Shown: piece by piece, positions 1 through 9,499 of the stretch
Layout: every line of letters begins with the position of its first letter
Position numbering within the stretch: position 1 is the stretch's first letter
NCBI RefSeq assembly: GCF_003814835.1
Contig: NZ_RKRG01000002.1
Location: forward strand, 186,001-250,000
Reading direction: 5' to 3'
DNA: 64,000 bases
From: Methanobrevibacter gottschalkii DSM 11977
Lineage (GTDB): Archaea > Methanobacteriota > Methanobacteria > Methanobacteriales > Methanobacteriaceae
The notes under the pieces: model-generated
Seen by the model: the letters and a program-made list of their open reading frames with translations, nothing else
Told to the model about the DNA's origin: nothing
Databases searched by the model: none
Translations under genes and position numbers: made by a program

Positions 1-659
1 ATGCAATAATTTTTGAGAGGAATCTTCCAAATCCTGCTGATTTAGTTAGGGGGGAAATTGAAATAAATGAGGAAGATTGCATATATTGCTCTTTTTGTGC
101 AGATATGTGTCCTGCTGAAGCAATTACAATTAAAAATATTCCCATATCTTCTGTTGATAAATTAAATAATTTTATTGATGTTGATTCTTCTAAATGTATT
201 TTCTGTGGTGTTTGTAAAAAGGTTTGTCCTGAAAATGCTATTAAGCAAATCTGTTCTACATGCATGTTAAATGAAGAAATTGAAGTTCCGGAAATTACTG
301 GAAATGTAATGATTTTAGAAGATTTATGTGTATATTGCTCATGGTGTTCTGAAGTTTGTCCTGTTGATGCAATTGATATAACTAAACCATTTGATGGTAC
401 TTTGGAATTAGTTGAAAGTGAAGAAAAAATCTGTAAGGGTGATTCTTGTCATGCTTGTCAAGATGTTTGCCCATGCAATGCAGTTTCAATTGTTGATGGA
501 AAATCTGTAACTGATTTATCTTTCTGTAATTTATGTGGTGCTTGTGTGAAAGCATGTCCACAAGATATTAGAATTTTAACAAGAACTGATTTGAATTTAG
601 AAAATATCAATTCTGAATCTTGGAATGATATTTTAACTTCAATTCTAGTTGGAAAATAG
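1..659 (+). CDS. Polyferredoxin, 3' part (5' end outside window)
   Basis: The open frame runs in from the left edge (frame 3) without a start codon, so the gene is truncated at 5'. The visible part carries at least five cysteine-rich [4Fe-4S] motifs, for example CIYCSFCADMCP, CIFCGVCKKVCP, CVYCSWCSEVCP and CNLCGACVKACP, with one variant motif CKGDSCHACQDVCP. Such multi-cluster proteins act as cytoplasmic electron wires in methanogens, in formylmethanofuran dehydrogenase (FwdF-type), in energy-converting hydrogenases (EhbK-type) or with hydrogenases (MvhB). The missing upstream genes would decide which. Its stop codon lies inside a perfect hairpin. Confidence 0.85.
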   Translation, partial: AIIFERNLPNPADLVRGEIEINEEDCIYCSFCADMCPAEAITIKNIPISSVDKLNNFIDVDSSKCIFCGVCKKVCPENAIKQICSTCMLNEEIEVPEITGNVMILEDLCVYCSWCSEVCPVDAIDITKPFDGTLELVESEEKICKGDSCHACQDVCPCNAVSIVDGKSVTDLSFCNLCGACVKACPQDIRILTRTDLNLENINSESWNDILTSILVGK

Positions 660-678
660 AGAGGTTTACTCTCTATTT
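654..678 (+). terminator. Hairpin terminator over the polyferredoxin stop codon
   Basis: Perfect 10-base arms, AAATAGAGAG at 654-663 and CTCTCTATTT at 669-678, with the 5-base loop GTTTA. The TAG stop (657-659) sits inside the left arm, and an AT-rich, T-rich stretch follows. The right arm also reaches the end of the convergent gene ending at 677, so it may serve both directions. Confidence 0.6.
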
Positions 679-859
679 ATATTTTATTTATTAAGAAATC
701 TCTTTCTGTTTTTAACAAATTTTGAATATTTGTCTGTGTTTTTTCAGTTATATTTGATATATAACTTGCTATTAGGAGTACAACAACAATTAAACCACCA
801 ATGATTAAAATTAACTCAGCACTCCCTTGGCCTTTGCTGTCAATTCTTTTTCTAAACAT
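677..859 (-). CDS. Small class III signal peptide (pilin-like) protein
   Basis: A 60-residue protein with a short basic N-terminus, the motif GQGSAELILI and then one hydrophobic helix. This is the class III (prepilin-type) signal pattern found in euryarchaeal pilins processed by EppA-type peptidases, where cleavage falls before the conserved Q. After the helix only about 30 polar residues remain, so it is either a minimal pilin or a pseudopilin. The ATG at 859 was taken; an upstream in-frame TTG (874) exists and neither has a clear ribosome binding site. It overlaps the end of the next gene, so coupled translation is likely. Confidence 0.65.
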   Translation of the reverse strand: MFRKRIDSKGQGSAELILIIGGLIVVVLLIASYISNITEKTQTNIQNLLKTERDFLINKI

Positions 860-1058
860 GGGTTCTGTTGTCAAGTATGGTATTTCTTACATCAATTATG
901 TCATCTTTAGCTTTTAAACTGACATCACTTGTTTCCATATATGATCTGTATATTGTTAATGCAAGTAGTGCGATTACAAGCACACCTCCAAAGAGCAATA
1001 TATATTCGGCAGCACCTTGTCCAGAATTTTCTTTGATGAGTTTTTTCATATTTTTCAT
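852..1058 (-). CDS. Small class III signal peptide (pilin-like) protein
   Basis: A 68-residue protein with a basic N-terminus followed by SGQGAAEYILLFGG and a hydrophobic segment, the classic QxxxE motif of class III signal peptide proteins (Pfam DUF361 type) exported as archaeal pilins. A GGTG ribosome binding site lies seven bases before the ATG at 1058. It forms a two-gene unit with the similar gene at 677-859. No peptidase gene is in view, so the assembly partners must lie elsewhere. Confidence 0.7.
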   Translation of the reverse strand: MKNMKKLIKENSGQGAAEYILLFGGVLVIALLALTIYRSYMETSDVSLKAKDDIIDVRNTILDNRTHV

Positions 1059-1177
1059 GTTTTTTCACCAGTATTAAATTGGATTTTTTAATATATTAAT
1101 ATTACTATATTATAAAAAAGTAATACTAATCTCTTTTTTAATTTTTCTTTAACTATTTTCGTGTTTTTCTTCCATTA

Positions 1178-1188
1178 GATTTATAAAT
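1178..1188 (+). promoter_or_regulatory. TATA box for the 1252 gene
   Basis: GATTTATAAAT is a good archaeal TATA element. Transcription would start near 1210 and leave a leader of about 40 bases before the GTG start at 1252. Confidence 0.45.
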
Positions 1189-1251
1189 AGTTATTTAGAT
1201 ATTATATAGTAGTTAAATATAGAGTGATTAAAAAGTTATAAGGGTGAAATC

Positions 1252-2400
1252 GTGGGAAATACAATAAAATTAGTTTCAGGTTTTATTTTATTTGTAATTG
1301 GTGTTCTCATAGCTTATGAGGCAAGTGTGTATAATTTATTAGATATCTTATTAATAATTGGTTTAATCATTGCAATTGTAGGAATAATTATGATGATTAG
1401 TCATTTTGTGGAATCTAATGCGGATAGGACAACAAATAAAATTAAAGAGTTTTTAGAGTCTAAAGAAAGTAATTCAAGTTTTGAAAGAAAAAATTTTACT
1501 GGTGAAGAACCTTTAAAAATCCGTCATGATTATAATGATTTTGACGATGCAGAATATGATGACTTAGGCATTGAAGATTATAATGATTCAACTCCTAGTG
1601 AGTATTATGGAGATTCTTTTGAAGATAATCCTAATAGAGTATTAAGAACTGTTCCAAGGCAAGAAAAAGAATTAAATTTAGATAACCAGCTAGTTTTCAC
1701 TCCTAATTATGGAAGGCCTTTGAAAGTTACTAGAACTCCTAAAAAACGTCAATCAGATTATTTTGAAAAAGAAATGCCTCCGTTTGTTGTGGAAACTGAT
1801 AAATCTGATGAAATTAAACGTGCTTTAGAAGAACCAACTCCTGTTGAAAAAGCTGTTAATAATCATACATTGGCTCCTGAAGTGAAACAGCCTAGAGATA
1901 TTAAAATTGATATTAATGACCCTGAGAGTTTACCTGTTCCAAAATCACTCAGTAGCCATATACTTTGTAATGATTCTGTTATTACTTCACAAGAAGCTTT
2001 TGACCAATTAGCAATTTATGTTAATAAAGAAATCATGTTGGAAATTCCTTCTTTAAATGAATTATCAGATAGATTCTTATCTCATGTTCCTACAAGTTAT
2101 TCAAGAGTAATTATTGATGAATTTGATACATCAGACATGTCTTATATGTTTTTAATTTCATCTCTTTTAAAACAAGGTGTTCATATTAAGACTGTCCCTA
2201 AAGTTCATACAGTTAATTTAATCACTGATGATTCTCATGCAATGATTATATCTGAAGGTCAGAATGATATGGAATATGGTGCGATATATGATGACAGGAA
2301 GTCTATTTCAAACATTCGTGCTAGTTTCGAAAAAACTTGGAATATTGCATCTAACTTAGATGAGAATATTATTATGGGTTCTGTTGGGGGATCTGCTTAA
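1252..2400 (+). CDS. Membrane-anchored protein of unknown function
   Basis: 382 residues from a GTG start preceded by GGGTGA. Residues 5-50 form two adjacent hydrophobic helices. They are followed by a long acidic, low-complexity linker rich in D, E, N and P (about 60-230) and a folded C-terminal alpha/beta region (about 235-370). The topology suggests an N-terminal membrane hairpin with a cytoplasmic domain. No family could be assigned. The stop overlaps the ATG of the next gene by one base, so it is translationally coupled to a metallo-beta-lactamase fold hydrolase. Confidence 0.7.
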   Translation: MGNTIKLVSGFILFVIGVLIAYEASVYNLLDILLIIGLIIAIVGIIMMISHFVESNADRTTNKIKEFLESKESNSSFERKNFTGEEPLKIRHDYNDFDDAEYDDLGIEDYNDSTPSEYYGDSFEDNPNRVLRTVPRQEKELNLDNQLVFTPNYGRPLKVTRTPKKRQSDYFEKEMPPFVVETDKSDEIKRALEEPTPVEKAVNNHTLAPEVKQPRDIKIDINDPESLPVPKSLSSHILCNDSVITSQEAFDQLAIYVNKEIMLEIPSLNELSDRFLSHVPTSYSRVIIDEFDTSDMSYMFLISSLLKQGVHIKTVPKVHTVNLITDDSHAMIISEGQNDMEYGAIYDDRKSISNIRASFEKTWNIASNLDENIIMGSVGGSA

Positions 2401-3119
2401 TGGAAATAAGATGGTTGGGTCATTCGGCATTTGAAATAATCAGTGATGATAATGTTAGAATATTAATAGATCCGTTTATTAGTAATAATCCTACTTGCCA
2501 AGTCCCTGTAGAGGAATTAAATCCAGATATTATTTTGCTTACTCATGGACATTCTGATCATTTTGGTGATGCTTTAGAAATATCCAATAGTACTAATGCT
2601 CCTATTGCATGTATTCACGAAATTTCACTCTTTTTAGCTAAACAAGGAATTAGGAATATTAGTGTTAATATTGGTGGTTCTTTTGTATATAGGAACATTA
2701 AATTTACAATGCTCGAAGCTAAACATTCTTCTGATATTGACATGGTTGAAGAAATCGCTCCTGGTGGAACTGCTGCAAGCTTTTTAATAACCTTTGAAGA
2801 TGGAACTAAAATATATCATTGTGGTGATACAGGACTATTTGGTGATATGAAGAATATTATTGGTGCAATATATAAACCTGATGTGGTAATGATACCAATA
2901 GGGGATAAATTTACTATGGGTCCTTTTGAAGCTGCTTTAGCTTCCATGTGGATGAATCCGAAAGTTGTTATTCCAATGCATTATAATACATTTCCACCAA
3001 TAGAACAAGACCCTGCAATTTTTGCTAATTTTGTAAGTCAGTTTAACCCGAATATTGATATTGTGGTTATGAATCCTGATGAATATTTTGAATATAATCC
3101 TGAAGATTATCAGGATTAA
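2400..3119 (+). CDS. UPF0173-type metal-dependent hydrolase (metallo-beta-lactamase fold)
   Basis: 239 residues. The metal-binding motif THGHSDHFGDA (HxHxDH) is near residue 50, a second ligand region HCGDTGLFGDM is near residue 140, and PMHYNTFPP lies near the C-terminus. This is the layout of the compact UPF0173 proteins, for which no substrate is established. The start is fixed by the one-base overlap with the upstream stop. The gene ends with a four-base convergent overlap with the Rqc2-like gene on the other strand. Confidence 0.88.
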   Translation: MEIRWLGHSAFEIISDDNVRILIDPFISNNPTCQVPVEELNPDIILLTHGHSDHFGDALEISNSTNAPIACIHEISLFLAKQGIRNISVNIGGSFVYRNIKFTMLEAKHSSDIDMVEEIAPGGTAASFLITFEDGTKIYHCGDTGLFGDMKNIIGAIYKPDVVMIPIGDKFTMGPFEAALASMWMNPKVVIPMHYNTFPPIEQDPAIFANFVSQFNPNIDIVVMNPDEYFEYNPEDYQD

Positions 3120-5122
3120 TTTTTTTCATATTTTTTTCTTAGATGATACTCTTCATCGATATCGCATTTTCCTGATGGTAATACTCTTATAATATCATCA
3201 AGTGTTAATAAATCATCTTCATTAATCTTATTTATTATTTTTTTAGCGATCGCTTCTTTTTTTGCAAATCCCGGTTTTAATACAACATAATTATCACAAT
3301 GGGCTTCAAGTGCTTCAACTGGTCCCGCCATTATTCTTTTACCTTCATAATCAACAATTCCAATAGCTAATTTTACCCTTGCACTTCTTATATAATTACG
3401 ATGTCCCCGTATTACAAAAGATCCTTTAGATAAAAATTCACCTGCTTCAGGTGTTTTTGTAACTTGATCTGGATGAACCCAGAATACATCTTGGGTTGTG
3501 AATCCCATTGACCAAGCAGATGAAAATGCTGCGGCAAATTCCCCTGATTCTTTGATGATATTGTCATTTAATTCATTACCGTTTAACTTTATTGCAGTTG
3601 AACTTGCACCATGTATATCTGCATGTAAATAAATATCATTTGGTTCTAGATACTTCTTAACAACCATTTCATTGCTGTTAGCATCACGTCCACCGATAAC
3701 TAATATGTTATCTGAGCTAATGAACCATCTTAACTTTTCATACCATTTTAAATCTTTTTTAATTCTTTTTTTAGGTAATTCTACCTGTTCCATCGCTATG
3801 TCCTTTTTGGATTTAATGTCATCAAGTTGTTTTTTAGTATTTTCAATAGCTATTATTGCACCTTTTGTTTTTCTTTTTGCTTTTTTAGCTTTTTCATAAT
3901 ATATTTCAGCATTTTCAGGTATTGTTGATTTAGGATTTATATTCAATGCAGTATCATCAATATTCAGTGTTAAAATACCCATTTTATCAATGGATTCATA
4001 AATCTGAGCTTCAGGCATTCCCTCCTTCTTAGCTTTTTTTAGTATTTTGCCAATTTCTTTAAAAGAATAGTCATTACTCCAAGCAGTGTTTATAACATTT
4101 ATTATATTTTCAATGGTGGAATAATTAGAATAAATAACCTCTCCTTTATGTTGACTTTCTTCTATAGTTCTTGTAAAATTATCAAGGGTTTCTTGTTGTA
4201 ATTTTAATCTTTTTTCAAACTTATTTACTTTTTTATTCCATGCTGCTTCTTTTACATTTTTTATGGTGCTGTTTACTTTTTTAGAATAAAATTCATCACA
4301 GGCCTCATTAAAATCTTTATAAAAAGTTTTTTCAAAATCAGCATATTTAACAAGATCTAATGGAATAACATCTTCTTTTGAATCTTTTTTTACAATTTGT
4401 GGTTTAATTGCTCCTTTTTTAAGATTATCAAATAACTCTTTAAGGCATTTATAGATTTCTGCAGTTTGAGTATCTGTTAATTGTGATGTAAGTGTGTTTT
4501 TATCAATTTCAATGATTCCATTGGCTCTTTGAATAATTTCTTCAGCATATAAGCTTCCAAGCCCATTCATTGCAAGAGTTCTTACAACATCACTTTCTGC
4601 ATTTTTGAATAATTTTTTTAATTCTTCTTCAGTAATTGTGATAGGGTTTATTCCTCGTTTTTCAGGAAATTTGTATTCTCTTTTAGAACTAATGTCTCTT
4701 GCACTTAACTGTTTTCTTTTTAAAGGTTGAATAATATTGTTTTCATCATCTAAAAGGATTATATTTCCTTTATCAAATAATTCAACAATTATTGTGTAAT
4801 ATTTATCTTTTTTAACTTTAATTTCAATTACACGATCAAATTCATGCTGTTTAATACTTTCAACATGAGCTCCTTTAATTCTTTTTCTTAAAAGCATGGG
4901 AAATGATGGGGGAATGGTGGGATTTTCAAGAGGATATTGGCTGGTGTGTATTCTAGAACCACATTGCATTACTAAATCAATTCTGCCAGTTCCAGGAACA
5001 TGGAATCTGATTACTACAATATCATTTGCAGGTTGGAATGATTTATCTACTCTGGCACCACTTAATAAATTATTTAGTTCATCACTTATTGTATAAATGT
5101 CTACATTGGACATGGATTTCAT
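3116..5122 (-). CDS. Rqc2/NFACT-family ribosome quality control protein
   Basis: 668 residues with the archaeal NFACT layout: an N-terminal NFACT-N domain (about 1-200), a long charged coiled-coil middle (about 280-440) and the NFACT-R (DUF814) domain around residues 465-600 with IGGRDANSNEMVVKKYL and HADIHGASS. Homologues bind the large subunit after stalling and recruit tRNA (eukaryal Rqc2, bacterial RqcH). The ATG at 5122 was chosen over the upstream in-frame start at 5143, because GGTG lies six bases before it and the conserved N-terminus begins just after. Confidence 0.9.
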   Translation of the reverse strand: MKSMSNVDIYTISDELNNLLSGARVDKSFQPANDIVVIRFHVPGTGRIDLVMQCGSRIHTSQYPLENPTIPPSFPMLLRKRIKGAHVESIKQHEFDRVIEIKVKKDKYYTIIVELFDKGNIILLDDENNIIQPLKRKQLSARDISSKREYKFPEKRGINPITITEEELKKLFKNAESDVVRTLAMNGLGSLYAEEIIQRANGIIEIDKNTLTSQLTDTQTAEIYKCLKELFDNLKKGAIKPQIVKKDSKEDVIPLDLVKYADFEKTFYKDFNEACDEFYSKKVNSTIKNVKEAAWNKKVNKFEKRLKLQQETLDNFTRTIEESQHKGEVIYSNYSTIENIINVINTAWSNDYSFKEIGKILKKAKKEGMPEAQIYESIDKMGILTLNIDDTALNINPKSTIPENAEIYYEKAKKAKRKTKGAIIAIENTKKQLDDIKSKKDIAMEQVELPKKRIKKDLKWYEKLRWFISSDNILVIGGRDANSNEMVVKKYLEPNDIYLHADIHGASSTAIKLNGNELNDNIIKESGEFAAAFSSAWSMGFTTQDVFWVHPDQVTKTPEAGEFLSKGSFVIRGHRNYIRSARVKLAIGIVDYEGKRIMAGPVEALEAHCDNYVVLKPGFAKKEAIAKKIINKINEDDLLTLDDIIRVLPSGKCDIDEEYHLRKKYEKN

Positions 5123-5206
5123 TGTTAACACCTTTTTTATCAATACCTTAATATATTATAACTCACTAAAATCATATTAATATATTTAATTTAATGGAGG
5201 ATATCA

Positions 5207-5479
5207 ATGGACATAACTGTTAAAGTCACAAGTATTCATATTGTTGCAGGTATAATTGCTGCTCTCATTTCCACTGGTTTAACATTAGGCTGGTTTGGAT
5301 TTAAAAATGATATTTTTGCATTTTTTATTGCTGTAATTATATTGTATTTCGTTGGTCAAGCTTGTCAAAAAATAGCTGGTGATGAAATTTCCGGATTTTC
5401 CCAATGGTTATGGGATGGAATTGCACCATTCTATTTTACATGGGTTATAGCATACACTATTTTCGCCATCTACCTATAA
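5207..5479 (+). CDS. Small membrane protein, possibly EMC6-like
   Basis: 90 residues with three hydrophobic helices (about 8-28, 35-53, 68-88) and a short loop containing GDEISGFSQWLWDG. The size and topology fit the small archaeal EMC6-like membrane proteins that may partner EMC3/YidC-type insertases, but this is inferred from pattern and not from a decisive motif. GGAGG precedes the ATG by about seven bases. The last bases overlap the convergent DUF2070 gene. Confidence 0.7.
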   Translation: MDITVKVTSIHIVAGIIAALISTGLTLGWFGFKNDIFAFFIAVIILYFVGQACQKIAGDEISGFSQWLWDGIAPFYFTWVIAYTIFAIYL

Positions 5480-7294
5480 ACCACCAAAGAATATCCATAT
5501 AAATGCAATTAGTAATGCTGTAATCAATAAAACTGGAGCTATAATTTTACTCACTGCAACTACTGAACTAATTGTTGAAATTAATTCAGTTGAATTTTTT
5601 GGGCCGAAAGTGTTAAGATTTTCTATTTTTTCAGTTCCAGTTCCAACTTCTACTTTTTCTAAATCTTTTATTGCCTCTTCGATACTAATTCTGACATATT
5701 CTATAATTTCAGGTCTTTTTGCAATTCCAATAGGATTGTATCCTCTAGAAAGTGTATTAACAGTATGTGTGTCAGTTGTCATTACTTCAATTTCATCTAT
5801 TTCCAAATCACTTACTGCATCAATAATTTCTTGTCTAAATCCAATTTCCATATTGTTTGCATCGAAAAGTACATATGCGGTTCTTTGATTGCCGACTTCA
5901 ACAATCATTGTTTTTATACCACTGTCTCCGACACCATCATGTTTATCTAAGGATTCAAGGTTATCTTCATAGCAGCCTACTTTTACATCATATCTTCCCT
6001 GTTTAGGATTAATTGTGTCAATAACATCAATTAACTGGAATACTTCTGAATTTCCAGGCAAGATTTCTCCACTTTCAGGAGTGAAGGAGTTATGGCAATC
6101 TACAATTATTGAATCTTCAACATTGCAACGGCTTCTGCTTTGAGCCATCATAGTCAATCCAACACCAAATTCAATATCATCAACTGCATCCGGAGCAAAA
6201 GTTGATAAAATAACCATACCCTTATTAAATAATTGAACACCGATATTTGCTTTTTCAACATTATACCTTATAAATCTACTTGCATTTGATGAATATTCTA
6301 CAGTTTTCAATCCGTTTCTTACAGACTCTTCAATTTTATCAATCTCTGATACTGCAATTGGGTTAAAATCATGTGTTGATGGTCCATGAGCAACCATAGT
6401 GAAATGGTCAAATTTATTAGCCAATAACGTTGGCATATTTGATCCCCCAAGATCCCCTAAAGGCCCAGGGTGAACAGAAGGAGATATAAATAATGCTTTT
6501 ATTCCATTTTCAGTTTTAAAACTAACAAATGTGACGATTGTATCAATAGCTTCACTCATATTTTCAAATAATCCTTCAAGGGAATTTGATCCTTCATTCA
6601 TATGGGCAATAAATAAACTTAATAAATCCAAAACACCAATACCTAAGTTCTTCTTAAATGGGGATGCAATAACTTTAATGAATGCATATATTGCCATAAC
6701 AAATATTATTGCAGCAACTATTGCTTTTAAAGTTATTTGTAAAATTGCAGGTCCAATAAAACTTGTGTCAATGAATAAAAATGTAATTAATGTATACATT
6801 GCTAATATGAGTAATGGCTGAATTAAACCAGTAATTGCAGCAGTTACAAATCTAACTTTTGATGTGGCCCAGAAAACTAATGTGCCGAATCCATAAATTA
6901 AAACACAACCGAATAGCATTGAGTTTAAAAATAAATCTATTTTTAGTATTTGGGAAATTATACATCCGATAATTATGATTATTCCAAGTATTGTCATTGA
7001 AAGAACAGATAAAAACATTGAGTGTTTAATTTTTAAATTGATTCCATGAACAACACTAATTGTCTGCTGATTCAATGCACCACTCATTATGGAAGAAATT
7101 CCAAATACGATTAAACCAAACAACCCTCCTGCAATAAAATCTTCTAAAATGCCCATAGTCGGATTCAAATCTATTAAATAATAGATGCTTCCAATTAAAA
7201 AACTAATAATTAGCATTCCTATTATTGAGAATTTGGTTTTTGGCAAGGTTTTAATATATTTTGATAATCCTGCAACACTACTCATACTTGACAT
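5474..7294 (-). CDS. DUF2070 family membrane protein
   Basis: 606 residues: an N-terminal block of about six to seven transmembrane helices (residues 20-210), a large soluble domain (about 230-560) with HPGPLGDLGGSNMP and DCHNSFTPESGEILPGN, and a final C-terminal helix. This matches the archaeal DUF2070 proteins, whose role is unknown. The conserved His and Asp motifs in the soluble domain suggest an enzyme or metal site, but this is inference. A GAGG site precedes the ATG. Confidence 0.85.
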   Translation of the reverse strand: MSSMSSVAGLSKYIKTLPKTKFSIIGMLIISFLIGSIYYLIDLNPTMGILEDFIAGGLFGLIVFGISSIMSGALNQQTISVVHGINLKIKHSMFLSVLSMTILGIIIIIGCIISQILKIDLFLNSMLFGCVLIYGFGTLVFWATSKVRFVTAAITGLIQPLLILAMYTLITFLFIDTSFIGPAILQITLKAIVAAIIFVMAIYAFIKVIASPFKKNLGIGVLDLLSLFIAHMNEGSNSLEGLFENMSEAIDTIVTFVSFKTENGIKALFISPSVHPGPLGDLGGSNMPTLLANKFDHFTMVAHGPSTHDFNPIAVSEIDKIEESVRNGLKTVEYSSNASRFIRYNVEKANIGVQLFNKGMVILSTFAPDAVDDIEFGVGLTMMAQSRSRCNVEDSIIVDCHNSFTPESGEILPGNSEVFQLIDVIDTINPKQGRYDVKVGCYEDNLESLDKHDGVGDSGIKTMIVEVGNQRTAYVLFDANNMEIGFRQEIIDAVSDLEIDEIEVMTTDTHTVNTLSRGYNPIGIAKRPEIIEYVRISIEEAIKDLEKVEVGTGTEKIENLNTFGPKNSTELISTISSVVAVSKIIAPVLLITALLIAFIWIFFGGL

Positions 7295-7406
7295 AATTTT
7301 CCTCGTTATTATTTTTAGCCATTAAATTTATTAAATCTAAAAATTTTATATAAAATATAATTATATTTTTTTTAATAAATATTTATTACTAATTAAAGGT
7401 GAATTG

Positions 7407-7928
7407 ATGGAAAGAAAATTAAATGTACCAATTAAAGATGAAAATTTAAATGAATTGAAAGCTGGAGATGTAGTTTATTTAACAGGTAACATTTTAACTG
7501 CAAGAGATCAAGCTCACAAAAGAATTATTGAACAAGGTGCTCCATTTGATATTTCAGGTGCAGCATTGTTCCATGCAGGACCTATTGTCACAAAAGAAGA
7601 TGAAAACTATAAAATGGTCGCTATTGGTCCAACTACTTCTATGAGAATGAATCCATATCAAAGTGATGTTTTAGATATGGGGGCTAAAATTATAATTGGT
7701 AAAGGTGGAATGGATGATACTGTAAGAGAAGCATTAGTTAGAAATAATGCAATTTATGTAGTGGCAACTGGAGGTTGTGCTGCATTATATGTAGATGCAG
7801 TGGAAAAAATTGAAGGTGTTGACTGGTTGGACTTAGGAATGCCTGAAGCTATTTGGAATTTAAAAGTTAAAAATTTCGGTCCTCTTATAGTGGCTATGGA
7901 TAGTGAAGGTAACAGTTTATATGATTAA
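7407..7928 (+). CDS. Fumarate hydratase/tartrate dehydratase beta-type subunit
   Basis: 173 residues resembling the FumA C-terminal/TtdB beta subunit of class I [4Fe-4S] fumarases. Visible motifs are [20 protein letters not shown] and [11 protein letters not shown] near the N-terminus, [12 protein letters not shown], then GKGGM. It works with a separate alpha subunit in the reductive branch of the incomplete TCA pathway of methanogens. The alpha gene is not adjacent. The ATG at 7407 is preferred to the TTG three bases earlier because of its spacing from AAAGGTG. Confidence 0.9.
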   Translation: MERKLNVPIKDENLNELKAGDVVYLTGNILTARDQAHKRIIEQGAPFDISGAALFHAGPIVTKEDENYKMVAIGPTTSMRMNPYQSDVLDMGAKIIIGKGGMDDTVREALVRNNAIYVVATGGCAALYVDAVEKIEGVDWLDLGMPEAIWNLKVKNFGPLIVAMDSEGNSLYD

Positions 7929-8014
7929 CTTTTTAAAAAGGAATACTTATATATAATTTAGTTTCATACTATATCTTAATAAAATTAGAGACTATAAATT
8001 ATGGTTGTGTTATT

Positions 8015-8344
8015 ATGGCTGATATTAATGAACTCGCAGAAAAAAAATTGAAATCAAGAATGACAAAAATTAGAAAGTGTAACAGAGAACCCGAAGAAAA
8101 AGCAAAATTTTCAGAAAAATTAGGTGTTTCTTTTGATGTAGAATTCCATAATAAAAATCCTGATAAACTTGCAGATGGTATAACTTTCATTACAACACCT
8201 GAAGGTAGGATTTTATTAGCAGAATATTACTATGAAATTCCTGAAACTCAGGAGTATACTTCTTTACCTATTGATGAGAAAAAATTAAAATCAATATTGG
8301 AATTCTTTGATGAATATAAATTAGAATTTGATGACTCTGATTAG
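8015..8344 (+). CDS. Conserved hypothetical protein
   Basis: 109 residues, charged, with a basic N-terminal half and an acidic C-terminus (DEYKLEFDDSD). There are no cysteines beyond one near residue 24, no membrane segment and no motif I recognise. Its TAG stop directly abuts the ATG of the SelA-like PLP enzyme gene, so the two are almost certainly co-translated and may be functionally linked. Confidence 0.7.
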   Translation: MADINELAEKKLKSRMTKIRKCNREPEEKAKFSEKLGVSFDVEFHNKNPDKLADGITFITTPEGRILLAEYYYEIPETQEYTSLPIDEKKLKSILEFFDEYKLEFDDSD

Positions 8345-9499
8345 ATGATAGTTAATAACTCTTTAGATGAAGTTAAAAAAAGAGATAATGCTCTTACAAT
8401 CATCAAAAATCTTGTTGAAACTAAAGGCAGGTCTTCTTTATTTGATTTAACAGGTCTGGCAGGTGGATTTATCGCATCTTCTTCTGAAATTAGTCTTTTA
8501 GAAACATATGTTGGTCCGGCTATTTTTGAAGATGCTATTCAAGAAGTTGGAAAGGAACATATGGGTGGTGAAAAAGTCCTTGCAGTAAATAGGACTTCTT
8601 CAGGCATACTTGCTACAATATTATCTCTTGTTAGTAAAGATTCTAATGTAGTGCATTATCTTGCTGAATTACCTGCTCATCCATCTATTCCAAGAAGCTG
8701 TAACTTGGTTGGTGCTAATTACTTTGAAACTGATGTTTTTGAAGAGTTTTCAATACCGAATAATACTTCATTAGTTGTCATCACCGGTTCCACTATGGAT
8801 CATAAGGTAATTGATGAAGAGGAGTTTAAACAAATTATTGAAATGGCACATGCAAAAGATATTCCTGTCATGGTTGATGATGCATCTGGTGCAAGACTTA
8901 GAACAGTTGTATTTAATCAAGCTAAAGCTTGTGATTTGGGTGCGGATATTGCAATCACAAGCACTGATAAATTGATGCCTGGTCCAAGAGGAGGATTGAT
9001 GTCCGGTCGTGCAGAATTAATTGATGAAATTAAAATTAAAGTTAATCAATTCGGTCTTGAAGCTCAACCACCTGCAGTTCTTGCAATGGTGAATGGTATT
9101 AAAAATTTCAAAGAAGAAAATTTAATTAAAAGTTTCAAAAGAAAAGATGAATTATATAAATTATTATCTTTAAAATTTAGCAATTTTAAAAAATCACCTA
9201 CAGGGGTCATGATTTATCCTGAAGGATTAAGTAGTGAAATTAATGTTCCACATAAGTTATCTGATGATGATTTGGCATATGTATTCTCGTTTATTCTATT
9301 AAGAGATTATGGAATAATCACAATTCCACCAGTTTCAATGCCCGGCGCATCAGCCACAATAAGATTTGAATTATCATCAAGTGATGCAGTTAATTTAGAT
9401 TTAAACAGTCTAGGTAAAAAAATAGTATCTGCATTTGAAAAATTACAAGATATAATTACAAATGAAGAAAAATGTAGGGAGATTGTATTTAATTCTTGA
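8345..9499 (+). CDS. SelA-like PLP-dependent enzyme (MJ0158 / TIGR03576 type)
   Basis: 384 residues of fold-type I PLP architecture. VDDASGARLRT holds the Asp that contacts the pyridine nitrogen, and the lysine of ITSTDKLMPGPRGG is the likely Schiff-base residue. The pattern fits the archaeal MJ0158 family, which resembles bacterial selenocysteine synthase SelA but has no proven selenocysteine role in archaea. No gap separates it from the preceding hypothetical gene, and the 3' end overlaps the convergent biotin ligase gene by about eleven bases. Confidence 0.85.
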   Translation: MIVNNSLDEVKKRDNALTIIKNLVETKGRSSLFDLTGLAGGFIASSSEISLLETYVGPAIFEDAIQEVGKEHMGGEKVLAVNRTSSGILATILSLVSKDSNVVHYLAELPAHPSIPRSCNLVGANYFETDVFEEFSIPNNTSLVVITGSTMDHKVIDEEEFKQIIEMAHAKDIPVMVDDASGARLRTVVFNQAKACDLGADIAITSTDKLMPGPRGGLMSGRAELIDEIKIKVNQFGLEAQPPAVLAMVNGIKNFKEENLIKSFKRKDELYKLLSLKFSNFKKSPTGVMIYPEGLSSEINVPHKLSDDDLAYVFSFILLRDYGIITIPPVSMPGASATIRFELSSSDAVNLDLNSLGKKIVSAFEKLQDIITNEEKCREIVFNS

